A DNA stretch of 44,494 nucleotides from Symbiodinium natans (lineage: Eukaryota; Sar; Dinophyceae; Suessiales; Symbiodiniaceae): positions 297,253 through 341,746 of the forward strand of contig CAJNDS010002615.1 of the NCBI GenBank assembly GCA_905221605.1, read 5' to 3'. Both the position numbers and the translations under genes were made by a program. The first letter of the stretch is position 1, and each line of letters opens with the position of its first letter. The notes below the pieces were generated by a model. That model did no database searches and had not been told where the DNA came from. It was given only the letters and a program-made list of their open reading frames with translations. Below, piece by piece: positions 43,858-44,494 of this stretch.

Positions 43858-44494
43858 CGAGGCTTTCGCAGGAGCAGCAGAGGAGCGAGATCCAGTGGTC
43901 GTGCACCCCGATCCTGAGATCTCAACAGCCATCAATGAGGTGCCGCCGATAGATATCCCCAAAGAGAAGCTTAAAAGACCAGGTTGGGTTTCGCACCCGA
44001 ATGCTAAGTACTTGATTGTCGGACACAAACCAAAGACGTTTCGTACTGCCACACCAAGGTTTCCACGATGCGAGGTCAGATCTACTTGGTTGTTCAGGGA
44101 AGGTTCTTGGGTCAAGGTTGAGGATAAAGTGAACGTCAGGGAGCTTGACAACAAGGTTGCCCGACTGGAGGGTAATCCAATCCTGAGCCTCACTATCTTC
44201 GAAGACCCCGAAGTTGAACCTGACAGCGACAACGAAGGAAACGCCCGCAGTCTTGCAGAGGCCGATCTGAAAGCTGAAGCCAAATCTGTTGAGCACTTGT
44301 TCTCGCACAGGCCCAAGAATCCGTTCTGCGAGGTATGTCAGCGCGCAAAGATGTTGGCTCCCCAAGCCCGCAAAAAGGGGGGCTCAAGTACCATTGTGTC
44401 AAAGGCCTTTGGGGATCACATCACTGTTGACCATATTATCACTCGTGACCTTCGTGATCATGGGTTCCAGGACGAAAGGGTCGCACTTGTTGTT
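43829..44494 (+). CDS. retrotransposon Pol frame: integrase N-terminal part (runs off window)
   Basis: This -1 frame relative to gag is open from 43781 (after TAA 43778) to the window end. Features: GWVSHPNAKYLIVGHKPK, an acidic linker, then a zinc-binding HHCC pattern (HLFSH at 44294, CEVC at 44327) followed by QRAKM, and FGDHITVDHI with the first catalytic Asp of integrase at 44429. Integrase follows protease with no reverse transcriptase between them, which is the Ty1/copia order. RT and RNase H should lie beyond the window. It is probably made only as a Gag-Pol fusion, as no good start codon precedes the domain. Confidence 0.75.

Larger units (their letters stand above)
40200..44494 (+). 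mobile_element. Ty1/copia-order LTR retrotransposon, 5' part
   Basis: Gag, protease and integrase in order on one strand, with all frames intact in the visible part, suggest a young copy. It interrupts the telomere-repeat mosaic and contains no such repeats itself. Confidence 0.75.

Overview
The window looks like nuclear DNA of a dinoflagellate, most likely Suessiales/Symbiodiniaceae-like, though the genus is inference. The evidence is plant-type telomere heptamers (TTTAGGG/CCCTAAA and variants) scattered through almost all non-coding DNA in both orientations, a GC-rich Helitron Rep-helicase of a kind I recognise from dinoflagellates, GC-AG as well as GT-AG splice signals, and a copia-order retroelement with CCCH fingers in Gag. 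I found no dinoflagellate spliced-leader sequence, rRNA or tRNA gene.

Layout. (1) 1-19.99 kb and 31.05-40.2 kb are a mosaic. Blocks of CCCTAAA- or TTTAGGG-type repeats alternate with other tandem repeats, small inverted-repeat (MITE-like) elements, and short GC-rich islands of about 50-125 bp that read like single exons on the + strand. Many islands are preceded by CCCTAAA and followed by TTTAGGG, so the intervening DNA would start with TTTAGGG and end with CCCTAAA; in several cases the repeat itself supplies the GT of a possible 5' splice site. I infer one or more large split genes whose introns are filled with telomere-like DNA, but reading phases between neighbouring islands do not all chain, so this is unproven. 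(2) 19.99-31.05 kb is almost free of telomere repeats. It holds a structured GC-rich block, a 46-bp tandem array (about 40 units), a 468-residue ORFan gene, a Helitron-type Rep plus SF1 helicase in at least four coding segments, and a probable two-exon gene of unknown function. (3) 40.2-44.5 kb is the 5' part of a Ty1/copia-order retrotransposon: a 1143-residue Gag-protease ORF followed by an integrase frame in -1, with a canonical slippery heptamer and stem-loop at the overlap. It runs off the end of the window.

Mobile DNA dominates: Helitron, retrotransposon, at least three MITE-like families, and one possible introner-like intron inside the Helitron gene. The most informative comparison is a diverged duplication at 12.0-12.9 kb. 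One copy is clean and open, while the other is broken by a TTTAGGG block and by a MITE-like element plus TTTAGGG block, so it records insertion of telomere-like DNA into existing sequence.

No database search or splice predictor was run. Exon calls outside the long ORFs rest on reading-frame openness, residue composition and splice-like borders only.
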